The notes under the pieces were generated by a model. The model did no database searches. It saw only the letters and a program-made list of their open reading frames with translations, and had not been told where the DNA came from. Source: Coprobacter fastidiosus (lineage in GTDB: Bacteria; Bacteroidota; Bacteroidia; Bacteroidales; Coprobacteraceae). From it: a stretch of DNA of 64,000 bases. Shown here one piece after another: positions 19,601-28,215 of the stretch. The stretch is taken from the NCBI RefSeq assembly GCF_030296935.1, contig NZ_AP028032.1, positions 1 to 64,000 on the forward strand. Direction: 5' to 3'. Positions within the stretch are counted from its first letter, which is position 1, and each line of letters begins with the position of its first letter. A program made the position numbers and the translations under genes.

Positions 19601-19800
19601 AATTTTTCTATTTCTTCAGCACTCCTTCCCGGCCATTGGGTGATAATCGTTACTTTTGTATTCGTTACGTCTGGAAATGCATCTATCGGAGTATGTTTGA
19701 AGGAAACTGCTCCAATGACGACAGCAAGAAATGTCAAGAAAAAAATAAAAAATTTATTCTTTAGAGAGAATGCAATGATGTTATCTATGAATTTATGCAT
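16675..19800 (-). CDS. CzcA-like heavy-metal RND efflux pump
   Basis: Inner-membrane proton/metal antiporter of the HME-RND family (1041 residues). It has the two-fold RND layout: a membrane helix at about 15-35, a large periplasmic domain, six more helices (about 335-490), a second periplasmic domain, and a C-terminal helix bundle. The fourth-helix motif DFGIIIDGAVVMVE places Asp396, Asp402 and Glu409 with the same spacing as Asp402, Asp408 and Glu415 of the characterised CzcA, which points to a divalent-cation (Zn/Co/Cd/Ni) pump, not a Cu/Ag pump. Partners are the adjacent fusion lipoprotein and outer-membrane channel. Confidence 0.93.
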   Translation of the reverse strand: MHKFIDNIIAFSLKNKFFIFFLTFLAVVIGAVSFKHTPIDAFPDVTNTKVTIITQWPGRSAEEIEKFITIPIEIAMNPVQQKTDIRSTTLFGLSVINVMFDDDADDFTARQQVYNLLNDADLPEGVTPEVQPLYGPTGEIFRYTLRSDKKNIRELKTIQDWIIDRSLRSVPGVADIVSFGGEVKTFEVSVNPHQLKNYGISSLELFDAIANSNINVGGDIITKSSQAYVVRGIGLINDMDEIKNIVVKNINGTPILVKHLAEVHESCLPRLGQVGRMNENDVVEGIVIMRKNENPKEVIDALKKKISYINENILPKDVEIVSFYDRENLVNLAVNTVTHNLIEGILLVTFIVLIFMADWRTTVIVGIVIPLALLFAFICLRMMGMSANLLSMGAIDFGIIIDGAVVMVEGIFVALDRKAKESGMTAFNRMSKMGLIRNISKEKAKAVFFSKLIIITALIPIFSFQKVEGKMFSPLAYTLGFALLGALIFTLTLVPVLSSILLKKNVKEKENRFVRFLKEKSSSFFEKCLFYKKTTIGIASAFALFGLWCFTLLGTEFLPQLNEGSIYIRATLPQSISLNESVKLANEMRKELKNYPEVRQIMSQTGRPNDGTDATGFYNIEFHVDIHPEKEWKSKLSKAELIEKMQKDLSRYPGIDFNFSQPITDNVEEAASGVKGSIAVKVFGKDLYYSEQKASQISNILKTVNGIEDVGVIRNIGQPELRIELNEQKLARYGVSKENVQSIIEMAIGGKSASTLYEEEKKFNIMVRYKEEFRQNEDEIGKILVQAMDGTMIPIKELAEIKTITGPLLIFRDNHARFCAVKFSVRGRDMGSAVAEAQKKINEQVVLPEGYTLKWTGDFENQQRASKRLAQVVPISIIIIFIILFILFSNARDAGLVLLNVPFAAAGGIIALLLTDFNFSISAGIGFIALFGICIQNGVIMISDIKQNIKTRLPLQDAIKSSMRSRIRPVIMTAAMAAIGLMPAALSHGIGSESQRPLAIVIIGGLVSATIFALFVFPLIIECFYQKMLYDNNGNLRQRRL

Positions 19801-19812
19801 AGTAATGTTTTT

Positions 19813-20916
19813 TTAGTTAGCTTTTAAAGCATTGTACACCAAAAGAGCATTTTGGATGATAATTTTTTCACCTTCGTTTAGACCTGAACTTAAATAACAA
19901 TATTTCCCGGATCGTTTGTATATTTCTATTTCCTTGATTTTCGTACGATTATCGGGAGTTATGGCAATAACATAATTTTTGCCATTTTCAAAAATTAGAG
20001 CCTGAGTGTCGATGCGGGGCATTGATTTTTCAAAAAGAGTCGATTGTACATGAATATTGGTAAACATACCAGGTTTAAGAATATGATCTATATTTTTGAG
20101 TTCAATTCTGGCATTCATTGTTTTACTTTCCGGGTCGAGTATATGAGATATTTTTTCGATGATACCCGTAAACTCTTTGTCCGGATAAGCTAATGTCGTG
20201 ATTCTTACCGAATCGTTTTCATGTATTTTATTGATATCGCTTTCATAAATATCAGCAATTATCCATACATCATTAAGTCCTGAAATAGTAAAAAGATCCC
20301 CATCTTGATCGTTGCGTATTTGCATTCCTTTATTGATATTTTTATCTATTATAAATCCGGTTACAGGTGCTTTAATTTGGTAAAATGAATTCGGCTGAAT
20401 GTGATATATGGAGAAAATCTCTTGTAATCGTTGTTGTTCATTATGAGCGTTGGTAAGTTCCTGTCGTGCTATCATGACATCTTTTTCTGAAGTCATGCCA
20501 GAGTGAAACATGTCTTCGGTAGCTTGTAAATTTCTTTGTGCAGTTTTTACATTTTCTACGGCGTCTTTCAATTGTTTTTCATAATCGGCGGCTTCTCCGC
20601 TTCGGATTATGGCCAATGTATTACCTTTTTTTACATAGTCACCGATTTCTGCATTTATTTCTGTAATAGTCCCTCCGAATATTGGAAAAACACGAGCCGT
20701 TTGTTTCGGATCGAGAGTTACTCGTCCGTTGAGAGTCAACTCGTCTGAGATTTTATATATTTGTACGGTATCGATAGAAATAATCTCTTGCAGACTGTCA
20801 GAAATAATTTCGGATGAGGGATTTTTTTCTGTTATCTTTTTCCCGGAGCAAGAAAAAAGAACAAAAAGTAGTAAGATGTGGAATATAGATGATTTCCCTT
20901 TCATATTTGTATGCAT
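19813..20916 (-). CDS. RND efflux membrane fusion lipoprotein (CzcB-like)
   Basis: Periplasmic adaptor joining the pump to the outer-membrane channel. The N-terminus has a hydrophobic segment ending in LFSC, a lipobox. The body has a barrel-sandwich (lipoyl) half-motif GTITEINAEIGDYVKKG, a coiled-coil hairpin (about 125-175), the second lipoyl half, and a beta-barrel domain. At 367 residues it is typical. The first ATG (20916) leaves a 4-base gap to the preceding stop; a second ATG at 20904 is an equally good start. No His-rich metal-binding segment is present. Confidence 0.9.
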   Translation of the reverse strand: MHTNMKGKSSIFHILLLFVLFSCSGKKITEKNPSSEIISDSLQEIISIDTVQIYKISDELTLNGRVTLDPKQTARVFPIFGGTITEINAEIGDYVKKGNTLAIIRSGEAADYEKQLKDAVENVKTAQRNLQATEDMFHSGMTSEKDVMIARQELTNAHNEQQRLQEIFSIYHIQPNSFYQIKAPVTGFIIDKNINKGMQIRNDQDGDLFTISGLNDVWIIADIYESDINKIHENDSVRITTLAYPDKEFTGIIEKISHILDPESKTMNARIELKNIDHILKPGMFTNIHVQSTLFEKSMPRIDTQALIFENGKNYVIAITPDNRTKIKEIEIYKRSGKYCYLSSGLNEGEKIIIQNALLVYNALKAN

Positions 20917-20920
20917 TAAA

Positions 20921-22183
20921 TTAATAATTGAAAATATTTTTTCCGGTAAGTGTATTTAGCTTTTCCATAAGTAGGAAAACGTTTTTTCTGGATTCGCACA
21001 ATTGCAGACATACCTCTTTATAGCTTTCATAGTAATCGATAAATTCAAGCATATTGATATTTCGTAACTTGAAATTCTCATTTACTCCCGATATTAATGT
21101 ATCGAAATTATTTTCCAGTTCGGAGTTTCCTGAACGGTAAAGTTGTAATGCTCTTTTTAATTGAGAGTATGTTGCATATACTTCTGATCGGGCTTTTTCT
21201 ATTGATAAATCTTTTTCTTTAATTTTCTTTTGTATATCAAATCGAGCAGCCTTGATATTTCCTTGGTTTCTGTCAAATAAAGGAATGGATATGTTTATCC
21301 CTATGGCAAAATAATTATTTATAAAATTCCCGGCTCGGTCATATATCCCTTTTACGGCGAATTCAGGGGCAGCCATTGATTTCTGGAGTTTCAGATTTGC
21401 TTTTGAAGCTTGTAGTTCTGTATGGGATATTTTTATATCAGGTCTTTCCGTTAATGTCAGGCATAGATCATTATAGGGTATTTCTTCTAATTTGTATTTG
21501 TCGGCTACAGATGTATCGATAATAGGAGAAATTGGTTTGCCGGCCTCATAATTCAGTAGCAGGTTCAATGTCTCTTTATTTTCTATAAGCCGGGCGGTAA
21601 TTTCACTTTTGTCTTTCTCTAAAGAAAAGAGTAATGCTTCAAGTCGTGAGATTTCCAGAAGAGATAAGTTCCCTTTTTGATGTTGTTCTTGATAGGTGTT
21701 CAGTAAAAGTTTTAACGCAGCTATTTCTGTATCATAGACTTTAACAGACCGATTATCGAAATAAATTTCTATACATGTTTCACGGAGTTTACTTTTGAGT
21801 GTTCGCAAAACTTCTTCAAATTGGTATTTTGCATTTTCTTTATTTATCTTTTCTAATTTGATACGTTTGTTTCTTTGTCCTGCAATTTGGATAATTTGCT
21901 CTATCTCTACACTGGCTTCACCATCTTTGCCGACATCGAAGTATTTATCGTTTAATCGGTTATATATGTTTTGTTCAAGAGATAAAGACGGATTATCCCA
22001 TAATTTGACTTGTGTAATCTTTGCTTGTGCAATGTCGATATTATATCGTTCGGCAATAAGTGTTAAATTTCTGGAAATGAAAATTTGCTCAGCTTTTTGT
22101 AAGGACAGTTGAGTACTGTCCGGTTGTGCATTTCCATAAAGTAGGCATCCGCAGAAACATAAAGTGATTAAATTTTTTTTCAT
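20921..22183 (-). CDS. TolC-family outer-membrane channel (CzcC-like)
   Basis: First gene of the metal-efflux operon. The 420-residue product has a signal peptide (MKKNLITLCFCGCLLYGNA) and two long helical repeats typical of TolC-type outer-membrane factors, with the second starting near LTERPDIKISHTEL. The three structural genes follow one another with gaps of 4-12 bases and the regulators close the operon. Confidence 0.88.
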   Translation of the reverse strand: MKKNLITLCFCGCLLYGNAQPDSTQLSLQKAEQIFISRNLTLIAERYNIDIAQAKITQVKLWDNPSLSLEQNIYNRLNDKYFDVGKDGEASVEIEQIIQIAGQRNKRIKLEKINKENAKYQFEEVLRTLKSKLRETCIEIYFDNRSVKVYDTEIAALKLLLNTYQEQHQKGNLSLLEISRLEALLFSLEKDKSEITARLIENKETLNLLLNYEAGKPISPIIDTSVADKYKLEEIPYNDLCLTLTERPDIKISHTELQASKANLKLQKSMAAPEFAVKGIYDRAGNFINNYFAIGINISIPLFDRNQGNIKAARFDIQKKIKEKDLSIEKARSEVYATYSQLKRALQLYRSGNSELENNFDTLISGVNENFKLRNINMLEFIDYYESYKEVCLQLCESRKNVFLLMEKLNTLTGKNIFNY

Positions 22184-22203
22184 TCTGTATATTTAATTTT
22201 TGG

Positions 22204-22211
22204 CAAAGATA
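22204..22211 (-). promoter_or_regulatory. Candidate -7 promoter element of the metal-efflux operon
   Basis: Minus-strand TATCTTTG lies 20 bases before the first gene. A TTTG at the -33 position is not evident, which would suit an activator-dependent promoter. Confidence 0.5.
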
Positions 22212-22330
22212 GGGTTCGATATTTGGGAGAGTGTACAGAATGAATTATAATATACTTATATGAAATTAGAATTTGATTAGAAGATTATAAAATGTTGTAG
22301 ATATGTGTATTATGGATATAGAAGAATAAA

Positions 22331-22378
22331 AATGCAGGCCGAAAAAAGAGTATTTATCTATGTTTTTCGGCCTGTATT
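22331..22378 (-). terminator. Terminator of the ABC efflux operon
   Basis: CAGGCCGAAAAA (22335-22346) pairs with TTTTTCGGCCTG (22363-22374), and the stem extends four more pairs including one G-U. On the minus strand it is followed by TTTTTATTC. It lies about 35 bases after the AraC-family stop. Confidence 0.85.
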
Positions 22379-22411
22379 TATAAGAAGAAACTTTTTAGAA
22401 TTATCTTATCT

Positions 22412-23314
22412 TTATGGAATAGTTGAGATCGCGTTGCTTCGGTAATACTTGGGAGAAAAACCTGTGTAACGTTTGAAAAATTTACCGAAAAAGGACGGAT
22501 TCGGGAAATTCATTTGAAAAGCTATTTCTTGAACCGTTGCATTGGAATATTTCAAAAGAAAAATAGCTTCTGACATAATGACTTCGTCTATCCACCTTGA
22601 AGGTGTTTTCCCGCTTACTTCTTTGATTATAGTTGATAAATATTTAGAAGAAATACATAATTTCGATGCATAAAAATGAACCTTTCTTTCTTTTTTGCAG
22701 TATTGTGAGACCAATTGCATAAATCGTGCGAAATAATCTTGATTTCTACTTTGGTGAATGTTTGTGATTTCGAGAAACTCGGGATTATTGGCCAGACTGA
22801 TTATGTCATATAAGAAGGTTTTTAAAGCTGCATGATAAGCTTTTCTGTTCCATTCCGAGCATGTAGCGGTTCTTATTCGTTCCTGTATATTACCCAACAT
22901 TCGGATGAGTTCATCTCTTCTGTTTGTCGGAATGGTGATGACCGGGTTATTTGTTGTTTGGATGAATAAAGGAGATATTTTATTCCATTGCAAAAAATTC
23001 TTTCTTAAATAGTCGGATGCTAAGATCACCTCGCTTATGATACTCTCCTTTTTGCAATCTATTTTTATAATATTATTGGGTAAATATACGAACAATGTAC
23101 CTGGAGTTACGGTGTATGATCTTAAGTCTGATATTATGTTTACTTCTCCGCTGATACAAAATAGTAAGGCATAAGCTTCAATTTGGAAAGGTGATTGTAC
23201 ATCTTCTGGTTTTATACTCTGTCGCATTATCATGCAACCGTCAAGCACGCTTTTCTCTTTGCAGGGGTATGATTTCGTCATATGCTCGAATGTGCATTTT
23301 TTTATTTGTACCAT
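22412..23314 (-). CDS. AraC-family transcriptional regulator
   Basis: The 300-residue protein has a cupin-like N-terminal sensor half and a C-terminal AraC DNA-binding domain with two helix-turn-helix motifs (SSKYLSTIIKEVSGKTPSRW and VQEIAFQMNFPNPSFFGKFF, a classical AraC signature). It lies downstream of the second ABC permease in the same direction and precedes the terminator, so it is probably the last gene of the efflux operon. ATG 23314 is chosen; ATG 23338 would add eight residues. Its ligand is unknown. Confidence 0.85.
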   Translation of the reverse strand: MVQIKKCTFEHMTKSYPCKEKSVLDGCMIMRQSIKPEDVQSPFQIEAYALLFCISGEVNIISDLRSYTVTPGTLFVYLPNNIIKIDCKKESIISEVILASDYLRKNFLQWNKISPLFIQTTNNPVITIPTNRRDELIRMLGNIQERIRTATCSEWNRKAYHAALKTFLYDIISLANNPEFLEITNIHQSRNQDYFARFMQLVSQYCKKERKVHFYASKLCISSKYLSTIIKEVSGKTPSRWIDEVIMSEAIFLLKYSNATVQEIAFQMNFPNPSFFGKFFKRYTGFSPKYYRSNAISTIP

Positions 23315-23380
23315 GTCCGTTGTTTTTTGATATATCATATTGAAATAACTTTATCAGTTTCTTTGTCTTTAGATAATCCT

Positions 23381-24499
23381 TTATGAGTTTTTCCGATAGC
23401 TTAGAACCGCCCATATATTAAGTGTCACGGCAAAACTTAATAATGCTGTCAGTTGTGGTATTAATTCAGTTATTCCGCTTCCGCGCAGATAAACAGCTCT
23501 CATTACTTGAATAAAGTATTTTAAGGGATTGAATATGACTATTGTTTGTGCCCATTTGGGCATGCTTGCAACCGGTGTGAATAGTCCGCTTAACAGAATC
23601 AGAATAATTATAAAGAAGAACATGACGAACATCGCTTGTTGCATAGTGCTTGAGTAGTTTGAGATAATTAAGCCAAATCCGGAGATTAAAACAATGAAAA
23701 TCAGTGAAAAAAAGTATAATGTGAACAGACTCCCGACAGGCGAGATTCCATATAATACTTTGGCTAATAGGAAGCATATATTCAGTACTATGAACCCGAT
23801 AATCCAATAAGGTATCAATTTGGCAAGAATAAATGTAAACTTGCTTACCGGAGTTACATTGATTTGCTCGATAGTTCCTATTTCTTTTTCACTTACTATA
23901 TTTAGTGCCGGAAGAAATCCGCAAAGCATAGTCAGCAACATTACCATGAGTGCCGGAACCATAAAGAATTTGTAATTTAAGTGTGGGTTGAAACGGTTCT
24001 GCACCGAAATATTTACGGTTGCCGATAGATTATTCGCATTACTTGAATTTAGCCACTCTTGTTGTATTTCTCCGGCAAAACTGTTTATTATTTCCATCAT
24101 ATAAGAACTCCCTAATCCCCCTTTTGTCCCATTTACGGTGTTAGCGGAGATCAGCACATTCGTATTTTTTTCTTTGATAAGGTCCTTTTCAAAAAAAGGC
24201 GGTATTTCGAGAATAATGTCGATAGAACCTTTTTCTATCGACTGCATGGCTTCGTTATATGTCGGAGATATTTCTTTTAAATGGAAATATTCGGATGCAT
24301 TTATCTTGTGTATGAGCCTTCGGGAATAATCCGAATGGTCATTATCCACTATCCCCAGATTGATATTTTTTATTTCAAGGTCTGCCGCCCAAGGCATCAA
24401 TATCATCATCATGCACGGAAAGATCAATATTAATTTCGGCATGAATGAGTCCCTGATCATCTGTTTGAACTCTTTTTCTATGAGGTATTTTATTTTCAT
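23381..24499 (-). CDS. ABC-2 type efflux permease (YbhR-like)
   Basis: Inner-membrane permease of 372 residues. An N-terminal membrane helix (about 20-40) is followed by a large extracytoplasmic domain (about 40-170), then five hydrophobic helices (175-370) with the TMLCGFLPALNIVSEKEIGT segment typical of ABC-2 exporters. One base separates it from the preceding permease. The two permeases probably form the heterodimeric channel of a YbhFSR-type drug or cation exporter. Confidence 0.88.
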   Translation of the reverse strand: MKIKYLIEKEFKQMIRDSFMPKLILIFPCMMMILMPWAADLEIKNINLGIVDNDHSDYSRRLIHKINASEYFHLKEISPTYNEAMQSIEKGSIDIILEIPPFFEKDLIKEKNTNVLISANTVNGTKGGLGSSYMMEIINSFAGEIQQEWLNSSNANNLSATVNISVQNRFNPHLNYKFFMVPALMVMLLTMLCGFLPALNIVSEKEIGTIEQINVTPVSKFTFILAKLIPYWIIGFIVLNICFLLAKVLYGISPVGSLFTLYFFSLIFIVLISGFGLIISNYSSTMQQAMFVMFFFIIILILLSGLFTPVASMPKWAQTIVIFNPLKYFIQVMRAVYLRGSGITELIPQLTALLSFAVTLNIWAVLSYRKNS

Positions 24500-24500
24500 A

Positions 24501-25607
24501 TTATTCGAGTCTGTTTTTAAATTTCTTTAGACTTATAGTAATTAATATTATGGACATAAACATGAGAATTGATATTTCTTGCCATGCAAGAGAGACATTT
24601 ACCCCTTCGATCATCAGTTTTTTTACGGTCATTATATACCATTTTGCCGGAATGATGTGCGATATCCATTGTAGTATGGGAGGCATACTTTCTATCGGGA
24701 ATATCATTCCGGAAAGCAACATGGTAGGCATCATTAATATCATTCCCGAAGCCAGCATAGCCGCTACCTGTGTTTTTGTCAAAGTCGAGATCAACAATCC
24801 GAGAGATAATGATACGAAAATGAAAAGGAGAGATACGATAATCAGCCAGAATAAGCTGCCGGCAATAGGAACATGCAAAACGTAAACTGATAAAATAAGT
24901 ATGGTAAACAAGTTTACACAGGAAAGAACGAAATAAGGAACTGCTTTTGCCAAAATGATAAAGATAGGTCTCATCGGAGAAACCAACAATACCTCCATTG
25001 TCCCCATTTCTTTTTCCCGGACAATCGATATAGATGTCATCATTGCGCATATCAACATCAGAATGAGCCCCATAACACCCGGTACAAAATTATATGCACT
25101 CTTCATTTGAGGATTATATAATAATTTTATGCTTGAGGTGATATGCATGGGGATATTGTTGCCGAGAGTCAGTTCTTGCTGGCTGGCAGCAATGATACTT
25201 GCAGCGTATTGAGTGAATGTTTTTGCCGTATTGGGATCGGTTGCGTCGGCAATAATTTGTATGCCGGCTTCTCCGGTGTGCAATAATTTGCTGCTAAACT
25301 GTTCGCTGAATACGATTACCATGTCTGCTTTGCCCTCTTTAAACTCTTTTTCTATTTCGTTACTGGTATGCAGATAGCGGTCTACGATAAAATATTCGCT
25401 GGCGTCTATTCGCTCTATTATTTTTCTGCTGACGATATCTTCATTTGGATTTAGTATGCTGACCCGTATGTCCTTTATATCGGTACTGAGTGCAAAACCG
25501 AAAATTATAATCTCTATAATCGGCATTCCGAGAAGAATCATCATTGTCCGGATATCCCGGAAAATATGATAAAATTCTTTGTGTACAAAAGCTATAAATT
25601 GTTTCAT
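24501..25607 (-). CDS. ABC-2 type efflux permease (YbhS-like)
   Basis: This permease (368 residues) has the same layout as its neighbour: one N-terminal helix, a periplasmic domain of about 135 residues, and five C-terminal helices. SIVREKEMGTMEVLLVSP is the conserved ABC-2 cytoplasmic element. It starts one base after the ATPase stop, consistent with translational coupling. It resembles its neighbour, as expected of an ancient duplication. Confidence 0.88.
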   Translation of the reverse strand: MKQFIAFVHKEFYHIFRDIRTMMILLGMPIIEIIIFGFALSTDIKDIRVSILNPNEDIVSRKIIERIDASEYFIVDRYLHTSNEIEKEFKEGKADMVIVFSEQFSSKLLHTGEAGIQIIADATDPNTAKTFTQYAASIIAASQQELTLGNNIPMHITSSIKLLYNPQMKSAYNFVPGVMGLILMLICAMMTSISIVREKEMGTMEVLLVSPMRPIFIILAKAVPYFVLSCVNLFTILILSVYVLHVPIAGSLFWLIIVSLLFIFVSLSLGLLISTLTKTQVAAMLASGMILMMPTMLLSGMIFPIESMPPILQWISHIIPAKWYIMTVKKLMIEGVNVSLAWQEISILMFMSIILITISLKKFKNRLE

Positions 25608-25608
25608 A

Positions 25609-26352
25609 TCACTCTGCTTTACGAGTTGCCTTACGGGCTAATTGCTGGAAGACATCTTCCATGCTTTCTGCTTTAAATTGATATTTCAAATTCTTAGGAG
25701 TATCTAATGCTTCTATGCGTCCGTCAACCATGATCGAGACCCGATTGCAATATTCCGCTTCATCCATATAATGTGTCGTGACGAATACTGTTATTCCCCG
25801 ATCAGCGGCCTGATAGATCAGTTCCCAAAATTGACGTCGTGTCGAAGGGTCTACGCCTCCGGTCGGTTCATCGAGAAATACTATTTTCGGTTCGTGAAAA
25901 ATAGATACCGAAAACGCGAGTTTCTGTTTCCAGCCGAGGGGAAGTTCTTTTACCAAAGTATTCCGTTCGCTTTCAAATCCGAGTTGTTTTAGAAGTATGT
26001 TCGTTTTTTCGGAGATTTGACGGTCGTTCATTCCGTATATTCCGGCAAAAAGCCGTATATTTTCCCATACTTTTAGGTCTTCATAAAGTGAAAATTTCTG
26101 GCTCATGTATCCGATGTTCTCTTTTACATTTTCGGCTTGTCTGTATATATCGAATCCTGCGACCGTTCCTTTTCCTGAAGTCGGTTTGCTAAGACCGCAT
26201 AGCATTCTCATTGCGGTTGTTTTTCCAGCGCCATTGGCCCCTAAAAAACCAAAAATTTCACCTTTAAAAACCTTGAAAGAAATATGGTTTACTGCCGTAA
26301 AATTTCCGAATGTTTTAGTCAGGTTTTCCGTTTCAATAACAATTTCGTTCAT
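25609..26352 (-). CDS. ABC transporter ATPase, second half of a split YbhF-like pair
   Basis: Nucleotide-binding subunit of about 247 residues with Walker A GANGAGKT, Q-loop YMSQKFSLY, Walker B VFLDEP and the D-loop GGVDP. The signature motif is unusual: LPLGWKQKL replaces LSGGMKQKL, so this site of the heterodimer may hydrolyse ATP poorly. ATG 26352 follows the neighbouring ATPase stop by one base, and an upstream ATG at 26370 would overlap it. In E. coli the equivalent two ATPase halves are one fused protein. Confidence 0.9.
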   Translation of the reverse strand: MNEIVIETENLTKTFGNFTAVNHISFKVFKGEIFGFLGANGAGKTTAMRMLCGLSKPTSGKGTVAGFDIYRQAENVKENIGYMSQKFSLYEDLKVWENIRLFAGIYGMNDRQISEKTNILLKQLGFESERNTLVKELPLGWKQKLAFSVSIFHEPKIVFLDEPTGGVDPSTRRQFWELIYQAADRGITVFVTTHYMDEAEYCNRVSIMVDGRIEALDTPKNLKYQFKAESMEDVFQQLARKATRKAE

Positions 26353-26353
26353 A

Positions 26354-27310
26354 TTATCCGTTTTGAGCAAGCTGCATGTAACAATCTTCTATAGAGGCCT
26401 TAATTTCTTGAATTATAATTTCCTCGTGGCCTTTTTGTTGTAACCATCTGCATAAATTATTTATCGTTAAATCATTGTTTTTTAAAGTGATGTGGTGTGT
26501 TTCACCAAATGCAAAACAACTGTCGATAAAAGGATGAGACCGTAAATCTGTCAGTAATTTGAACATTTTGTTACTTTGTACCGACCATAAGGTTTTATTG
26601 AAGCCGGCAGTAATGTTTTCGGGTGTATCTATTCCTATGAATTTGCCTTCTTTGATTAGGGCAATCCTGTCGCATAAACGGGCCTCATCCATGTAAGGTG
26701 TAGATACGAGTATTGTAATACCCTGATTTTTTAATCGTTTCAGCATTTCCCAGAATTCTTTGCGGGAAACCGGATCTACACCGGTAGTCGGTTCGTCTAA
26801 AAACAGAACCGAAGGCTTGTGAATGAGAGCGCAACTTAAAGCCAGTTTCTGTTTCATCCCTCCGGATAAAGCTCCGGCTTTTCTGTCTTTAAACGGCTCT
26901 ATCTGTTGGTAAATATCTTTTATTAAATAATAATTCTCTTGAATGGTAGTTTGAAAGACAGATGCGAAAAATTTCAGGTTTTCTTCTACCGATAAGTCGG
27001 GATATAGAGAAAATTTACCGGGCATATATCCGACACGATTACGGATCTCTTTATAATCTTTTATTATATCCAGTCCATCGACGGAGGCTGTTCCGCTGTC
27101 AGGCAGGATAAGAGTTGTCAATATTCTGAACAAACTCGTTTTCCCCGCACCGTCCGGACCTATGATCCCGAACAGTTCACCTTGAGATACCGAAAATGAA
27201 ATGCCTTCTTTAGAGTCCGGCTGTCCGAGAGCATATTTGTTTTCGTAAGATTTTTTGATATTATTTACTTCGATAGCTTGCATAGGACTTTGTTTTTGGT
27301 AGTCAGTCAT
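26354..27310 (-). CDS. ABC transporter ATPase, first half of a split YbhF-like pair
   Basis: Nucleotide-binding subunit of 318 residues with Walker A GPDGAGKT, a canonical LSGGMKQKL signature, Walker B LFLDEPTTGVDP and the switch region ILVSTPYMDEA (Thr-Pro where His is common). A C-terminal extension of about 90 residues follows the core. The start overlaps the last codons of the HlyD-like gene by eight bases. Confidence 0.9.
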   Translation of the reverse strand: MTDYQKQSPMQAIEVNNIKKSYENKYALGQPDSKEGISFSVSQGELFGIIGPDGAGKTSLFRILTTLILPDSGTASVDGLDIIKDYKEIRNRVGYMPGKFSLYPDLSVEENLKFFASVFQTTIQENYYLIKDIYQQIEPFKDRKAGALSGGMKQKLALSCALIHKPSVLFLDEPTTGVDPVSRKEFWEMLKRLKNQGITILVSTPYMDEARLCDRIALIKEGKFIGIDTPENITAGFNKTLWSVQSNKMFKLLTDLRSHPFIDSCFAFGETHHITLKNNDLTINNLCRWLQQKGHEEIIIQEIKASIEDCYMQLAQNG

Positions 27311-28214
27311 TATTCGAGGTGAATTTTACCTCTCCGTACATTCCTATTTTTACATAACCATCGTTTTTTATTGCTATTTTTACTGCATAAACGAGGTTTG
27401 CCCGTTCGTCTTTAGTCAATATTGTTTTGGGAGTAAATTCCGATTGAGAAGAGATCCATGTGACGATACCGGGATATTCTTTCCGTTTCCCATCACCGTA
27501 ATCCGATATTACCGTTACTTTTTGCCCTACTTTGACTTGGGACAGTTGAACAGAAGTAATATATGCTCTGAGATACATATTTTCGATGTCGGCAACTTTG
27601 AAAAGAGGTTTTCCTGTATTTGCCAATTCTCCGGCTTCGGCATATTTGGTGAGTATAGTTCCGTTGATAGGACTGCTGATAGAACATTTTTTTAGTTGGT
27701 CTTGTATTTGTGCGACTTGAATTTCAAGAGCCGAACTTTGCTCTGTAATGCTGTTGCTATTGTTTTGTAATGTAGATTCCTGAGCTTTCAGTTGTTTTTC
27801 CAGAACAGCGATCTGCCCATTGATGTCATCTAATTGTTTTTCATTGGCAGCATTCGATTTAAGCAGGTTGATAATTCTCCTTTGTTCGATTTGGGCCGTC
27901 GCAATTTGCTGTCTTGTAGCCGCAATTTGTTTGTTTATATCCGGGCGGTTACTTTCTACAGAACGGATATTCTTTAATAGTTGCTCTTTTTGCAAATATA
28001 ATTGTACCGTATCGATATAGCCTAATTTTTGTCGGGTAGTTACGATAGACCCTTCTTCGATATCGAGTTGTTCTATCTTACCGTTAGCTTCGGCAGAAAC
28101 GATTACTTCGGTAGCTTCAAAAGTTCCTGAAGCATCCATGTTGTCACTATTATTTCCACAGGCACATAGAGCGAGAAAGCCTGATAATATTCCGTATTGA
28201 TATATCTTTTTCAT
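27303..28214 (-). CDS. HlyD-family efflux adaptor lipoprotein (YbhG-like)
   Basis: Periplasmic adaptor of 303 residues. The N-terminus ends in ALCAC, a lipobox. GTFEATEVIVSAEANGKIEQLDIEEGSIV is the first lipoyl half, a coiled-coil hairpin of about 110 residues rich in Gln follows, then the second lipoyl half and a beta-barrel. It would link the ABC pump to the TolC-like channel encoded one base upstream. Confidence 0.88.
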   Translation of the reverse strand: MKKIYQYGILSGFLALCACGNNSDNMDASGTFEATEVIVSAEANGKIEQLDIEEGSIVTTRQKLGYIDTVQLYLQKEQLLKNIRSVESNRPDINKQIAATRQQIATAQIEQRRIINLLKSNAANEKQLDDINGQIAVLEKQLKAQESTLQNNSNSITEQSSALEIQVAQIQDQLKKCSISSPINGTILTKYAEAGELANTGKPLFKVADIENMYLRAYITSVQLSQVKVGQKVTVISDYGDGKRKEYPGIVTWISSQSEFTPKTILTKDERANLVYAVKIAIKNDGYVKIGMYGEVKFTSNND

Positions 28215-28215
28215 A

